Shown here one piece after another: positions 14,883 to 17,559 of a stretch of 17,559 nucleotides of DNA. Position numbers and translations under genes: made by a program. The DNA lies in assembly GCA_003219925.1 (NCBI GenBank), contig QHQU01000068.1, positions 1 to 17,559 of the forward strand, written 5' to 3'. How positions within the stretch are numbered: the stretch's first letter is position 1; each line of letters opens with the position of its first letter. The DNA comes from Verrucomicrobiota bacterium. Lineage in GTDB: Bacteria > Verrucomicrobiota > Verrucomicrobiia > Chthoniobacterales > UBA10450. The notes under the pieces were generated by a model. That model was given only the letters and a program-made list of their open reading frames with translations. It made no database searches and was not told the origin of the DNA.

Positions 14883-16757
14883 TCAAAATCGTAATTTCAC
14901 TCCCCCGTAGGCGGCGCGGCCGAGCGCAGGAAAGCCGAACACCTCCGCATAATGCTCATTCGTCAGATTGTCGATGCGACCGAAAACGGACAGATGCGGG
15001 CTGATTTCGTATTCCGCCGCAAAATTCACAAAGCTGTAATCCTCGATATCGAAGTTCGGTCCGCCGAAATTCAGTTCTTCCCGCGCATTCACCCATTTTG
15101 CCGAAAGCGTGGTACGCAATTTCTTGCACCACAGGTATGAGGCCGAGACATACGCTTCATGGCGCGGCCGCCGCGGCAAGCGGGCGCCTGGCAATTGTGA
15201 AATGTCAGCTGACCCGATTTTCTCCGCGTCTAAATAAGTATAAGTCGCGACTAGATCGAGTTCATCCAACGGCCGCGCGCGCAGCTCGCATTCGATACCT
15301 TGCGTTCGCGCCTTCCCCAGGTTGAGCGTGTCAAAAAGTCCATTGAATCCGATGACGTTGGACAAATCGTTGTGAAAATAAGTTGCACCGAGAATAACAC
15401 GTTTGTTCCAAAGTCGTTGCTCGATTCCCGCGTCCCAGCCCAAATCGCGTTCGGGCTCGAGTCCGAAATTCATTCCGAAAATCTTGTCCTGGCTGCTGGG
15501 TGGCGAAAATCCGGTCGCCACGCTGGCGTGTAGGGTAGTATCGGTTTGGCGGATGAGATAGCTGGCCGCTTCCCGCCAGGTCCAGACGTCTCCGAATTGA
15601 TTGAAGTGATCGAATCGGCCGCCGCTAACGAAAATTAAATTTTCGCATGGCATCAGTATCAGTTGTGCAAAGACGCCGGTCTCCTCCGTGTGATCGCTGA
15701 CAAAGCGTGGCTGTGGTCCAAAGTCTTGCAAGATGAACGGCCGTTCCTGTCCGGCATTGAGACGACTGTAAAAGAAACCGCTGGTGATGGTGAGCCATGA
15801 GGTCGGGCGTAAATCATTCTGATAGTCAACCTGTGTTCGCTCGAACAACGCTCGCGTTGGGCCAACGAATCCATCCTGGTTTGGGTCGTTCAGTTGGCGC
15901 TCGTGGTCGTAGCTGACGATGAGGTGGTGGTCCCACCATTCGACTGGTTGCCAATCGATATGCGGTCCGATCAACCAGCGTTCTGTCAGAAAATTATCGA
16001 GCGGTTTTGGATCAAAAATCGTGTTCGGATTACCGGTGTCAGCGAGCGAGTAGGTGATCAAACTGCCTATCCGCAGGGTCGTGTCCGGCGACCAGCCGAT
16101 GTCCGCGATCGCGTTAGTCAATCGATATTGATTATTCGGGCGCGCGTTGTCGGTGTCGACCCGGCTGAGTCCGAGCGAATAATCCAGTTGACCGATTTTC
16201 CCCTCGCTCTCGAACACTTCGCGAAAGGTGCCGTATGATCCGCCTTCGGCGCTGAACATAAACGTCGGATCTCCGTCGCCGCGCTTGGTGAAAATTTGAA
16301 TCGCTCCAGCGAGCGCGCGCGGGCCGTAAAGTGTGCTCTGTGGTCCACGCACGACTTCAACGCGATCAATGTCATCGGTGGTGAAATCGGCGAAATTCAT
16401 CAGGCCTGCCAGTCCCTGGTTGATGGGTATGCCATCGAGAAGCACCTGGGTGTGCTCGCTGCGCAAGCCGCGCGTGAAAACCGAAGTGAGCTGGCCGGCC
16501 GTCCCGCTTTGCACAACGGAAAGGCCGGGGACTTCACGCAACGCATCGGCGACGCGCTCGATTTGTTTTTCTTCGAAGTCTTGCGAAGTCACGACACTGA
16601 TGCTGGCGGGCGATTGGTCGAGCGGAATGTCAATGCGTGTTCCGGTGATGACGATTGGCTCTGAATCCGGGACAGGTGTCGGCGAGGACTGCTGGGCGTA
16701 GCAAATCGACGTGGCGAGAAACGAGACCAAAAAAAATAGCGAACGGCTTTTCTGCAC
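14883..16757 (-). CDS. btuB: TonB-dependent outer-membrane cobalamin receptor (BtuB-like)
   Basis: This 22-strand-type outer-membrane receptor would take up vitamin B12 or a related corrinoid with TonB energy. I start it at GTG 16755-16757 (624 residues), because AGGAGG lies seven bases upstream and a signal peptide follows (VQKSRSLFFLVSFLATSICY, cleavage near YA-QQ). The frame stays open to 17135, but that stretch is the riboswitch leader. A TonB-box-like PIVITGTR is at 34-41, then the plug domain (SISVVTSQDFEEKQIERVAD, RGLRSEHTQVLLDGIPINQG, VEVVRGPQSTLYGPRALAGA). The barrel ends in VFGRIDNLTNEHYAEVFGFP and a terminal Phe (KLRF), the outer-membrane assembly signal. The cobalamin riboswitch upstream is what fixes the substrate class; the sequence alone would fit other TonB receptors. 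Confidence 0.9.
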   Translation of the reverse strand: MQKSRSLFFLVSFLATSICYAQQSSPTPVPDSEPIVITGTRIDIPLDQSPASISVVTSQDFEEKQIERVADALREVPGLSVVQSGTAGQLTSVFTRGLRSEHTQVLLDGIPINQGLAGLMNFADFTTDDIDRVEVVRGPQSTLYGPRALAGAIQIFTKRGDGDPTFMFSAEGGSYGTFREVFESEGKIGQLDYSLGLSRVDTDNARPNNQYRLTNAIADIGWSPDTTLRIGSLITYSLADTGNPNTIFDPKPLDNFLTERWLIGPHIDWQPVEWWDHHLIVSYDHERQLNDPNQDGFVGPTRALFERTQVDYQNDLRPTSWLTITSGFFYSRLNAGQERPFILQDFGPQPRFVSDHTEETGVFAQLILMPCENLIFVSGGRFDHFNQFGDVWTWREAASYLIRQTDTTLHASVATGFSPPSSQDKIFGMNFGLEPERDLGWDAGIEQRLWNKRVILGATYFHNDLSNVIGFNGLFDTLNLGKARTQGIECELRARPLDELDLVATYTYLDAEKIGSADISQLPGARLPRRPRHEAYVSASYLWCKKLRTTLSAKWVNAREELNFGGPNFDIEDYSFVNFAAEYEISPHLSVFGRIDNLTNEHYAEVFGFPALGRAAYGGVKLRF

Positions 16758-16763
16758 TTCAAA

Positions 16764-16785
16764 TCCTCCTGTTTCGAGAGGAGAA
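16764..16785 (-). promoter_or_regulatory. Possible Shine-Dalgarno-sequestering hairpin of the cobalamin receptor gene
   Basis: In the mRNA, TTCTCCT (16785-16779) can pair with AGGAGGA (16770-16764) across an 8-nt loop. This buries the receptor gene's own Shine-Dalgarno seven bases before its GTG start. Such a structure fits riboswitch control of translation initiation. I see no link in sequence that proves how the aptamer switches it. Confidence 0.5.
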
Positions 16786-16845
16786 CTCGCGGCAGAGCCG
16801 TTCGCTCCACTCTCATTCTTCTTTTTGCGAAGAAGTTTTTTCGCG

Positions 16846-16862
16846 GTCCGAGCCGGACTGGC
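16846..16862 (+). repeat. 17-mer hairpin repeat GTCCGAGCCGGACTGGC, copy 3
   Basis: Identical to the copies at 8805 and 10015 and in the same orientation. Here it lies in the leader between the riboswitch aptamer and the receptor gene, where it would form a small hairpin in the transcript. Confidence 0.8.
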
Positions 16863-16944
16863 GGATTCCGGAATCGGTTTACAGCGAACGCGGACCCAAA
16901 AGTTAAAATCTGGGTTCAGCGTCACGCTGGCGAATGAGGCGGAC

Positions 16945-17228
16945 CGGTTCGAATATTCTGGCTCCTGGCTTGCGGCCCGAAGGTCTTTCGGACTCACCTT
17001 TTTCCCGCCTTCACCGCTGTTCGGAACACGGGCAATTTGCCTGTGCGCCAAGCGGACATTATGCCCGCTTTTTTGCTTCAGCGGAGTTGGAACTCCGCTG
17101 GGCGCACAGACTACAAGTCTGTGTTCCATAGCCAAACGATTGGCTTGTGGGAAATCGTATCCAGTTACAGCAGCGCAACTGCTCCGGCTTCACACCGGAT
17201 TTCTCGCGCCGATCCACTGTTTCAAACT
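16945..17228 (-). promoter_or_regulatory. Cobalamin riboswitch with a 105-nt repeat inserted in its variable region
   Basis: The reverse strand carries both conserved halves of a cobalamin aptamer. The 5' half has TCCGGTGTGAAGCCGGAGC then CTGTAACTGG (about 17200-17165), matching the L5/P5-P6 core. The 3' half has GCGGGAAAAAGG (about 17008-16997) and the B12-box-like GCAAGCCAGGAGCC (16972-16959). Flanking GTTTGAA and TTCGAAC can pair as an outer stem. Between the halves lies an inserted four-hairpin element (17023-17127). The conserved CACTG step is not clear; AAGCCAATCG near 17146-17137 is the nearest match. The leader runs a further ~190 nt to the BtuB-like receptor. Repression of receptor synthesis when cobalamin is plentiful is the known role of this class. 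Confidence 0.85.
17023..17127. repeat. 105-nt cloverleaf-like palindromic element inside the riboswitch
   Basis: The two 27-nt ends both read GGAACAC + 12 nt + TGTGCGCC when each is read 5' to 3' from its own side. The 12-nt inserts differ in sequence, yet each can form its own small hairpin. The centre holds two more hairpins, AGCGGACATTATGCCCGCT (17050-17068) and CAGCGGAGTT/AACTCCGCTG, joined by a T-rich linker. The result is a closed stem with several arms. It encodes nothing. Confidence 0.85.
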
Positions 17229-17245
17229 CGCAAAGAACTAAGCGA

Positions 17246-17274
17246 GCAATAGCGGCTTGCGCTTCCCCGTTCAA
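17246..17274 (-). promoter_or_regulatory. Candidate promoter for the riboswitch/cobalamin receptor transcript
   Basis: On the reverse strand there is TTGAAC (17274-17269), a 17-nt spacer, then TATTGC (17251-17246). A transcript start near 17239 would place the riboswitch at its 5' end. The match to sigma-70 consensus is modest on both boxes. Confidence 0.3.
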
Positions 17275-17315
17275 GATTTATTTAGTCAGGCGCGTTTTCC
17301 GCGCGCATTTCTCCA

Positions 17316-17559
17316 GTGCCAGCAACTGAAGCAAAATTGAACCTGCTCGTGACCGGCGCCGCCGGCTTCATCGGATCGAATCTCGTTCTGGAATTACAGG
17401 AGCGATTTCCAAACTCGCGATTAAGCGCGATCGACGACTTTCGCTCCGGCGATTTTAAGAATCTCGGCGGCTATCGCGGCGATTTTGTTGCGGCCGATCT
17501 GGCGAAGCTGAATTGGCGGGAACAATTCGGTGGCGAAAAGTTCGACGCAATTTTTCATC
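17316..17559 (+). CDS. NAD-dependent sugar epimerase, 5' part (HldD-like), cut by window edge
   Basis: Eighty-one codons are visible. The start is likely GTG 17316, with TTG 17337 (NLLVTGAAGFIGSN) as a possible alternative; no strong Shine-Dalgarno precedes either. The Rossmann nucleotide-binding motif VTGAAGFIGSN is intact (GxxGxxG). Next comes SAIDDFRSGDFKNL, with the acidic residues expected at the end of strand 2, and DAIFH, the start of the strand 4 region. The spacing and the FRSGDFKNL and DAIFH matches resemble ADP-L-glycero-D-manno-heptose-6-epimerase (HldD), which makes the heptose of lipopolysaccharide, but other extended-SDR epimerases cannot be excluded from this fragment. It is divergent from the riboswitch-controlled receptor gene. 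Confidence 0.85.
   Translation, partial: MPATEAKLNLLVTGAAGFIGSNLVLELQERFPNSRLSAIDDFRSGDFKNLGGYRGDFVAADLAKLNWREQFGGEKFDAIFH

Noticed and set aside
16758..17135. 126-residue N-terminal extension of the cobalamin receptor
   Set aside because: The frame is open by chance through the riboswitch and repeat. A signal peptide and AGGAGG support the GTG at 16755-16757.

Overview
The window looks like a chromosomal segment of a Gram-negative, moderately GC-rich bacterium. It most likely comes from Verrucomicrobiota, and a soil Chthoniobacterales/Udaeobacter-type genome is my best guess. That placement is inference from gene style (an ECF sigma factor coupled to a YfbK-like protein, a BtuB-type outer-membrane receptor, very repeat-rich spacers); there is no rRNA to settle it.

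Region 1 (about 1-3520, all minus strand) is the translation/transcription block, read right to left: a candidate promoter, tRNA-Thr(GGT), tuf, tRNA-Trp(CCA), secE, nusG, rplK. The usual next gene, rplA, is absent. rplK is followed at once by a broken methyltransferase-like remnant that runs to the window edge. Region 2 (3527-7500) holds a TPR membrane-anchored protein, a divergent EamA/DMT permease broken by one extra C in a C6 run, and an ECF sigma gene overlapping a YfbK-like protein. The sigma gene lacks its linker and is frameshifted. The YfbK-like protein lacks its whole VWA domain. Region 3 (7819-14647) holds housekeeping genes: a short-chain polyprenyl diphosphate synthase, tsaD, a CtpA-type protease, a DUF885 peptidase and rmuC. 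Region 4 (14883-17559) is a TonB-dependent cobalamin receptor gene behind a cobalamin riboswitch, then the start of a divergent NAD-dependent sugar epimerase (HldD-like).

The main theme is the density of palindromic repeats. At least four families occupy many gene boundaries. (a) A GTCATCCCGAGCG...CGCTCGGGATGAC family has six copies. One lies in frame inside tsaD and adds 28 codons; another ends 9 nt from the rplK start codon. (b) Three inverted-repeat elements have arms that are themselves hairpins or inverted repeats preceded by GTAG/GGAG, the signature of REP/REPIN elements moved by RAYT transposases. (c) A 105-nt four-hairpin element sits inside the variable region of the cobalamin riboswitch. 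(d) A CCCTCA...TGAGGG element lies between ctpA and the DUF885 gene. A separate 17-mer hairpin occurs three times, once nested inside a family (a) copy.

I see no phage, CRISPR, transposase or defence genes. The most unusual items are the repeat inside tsaD, the repeat inside the riboswitch, and the adjacent sigma/YfbK pair that have both lost their central segments.
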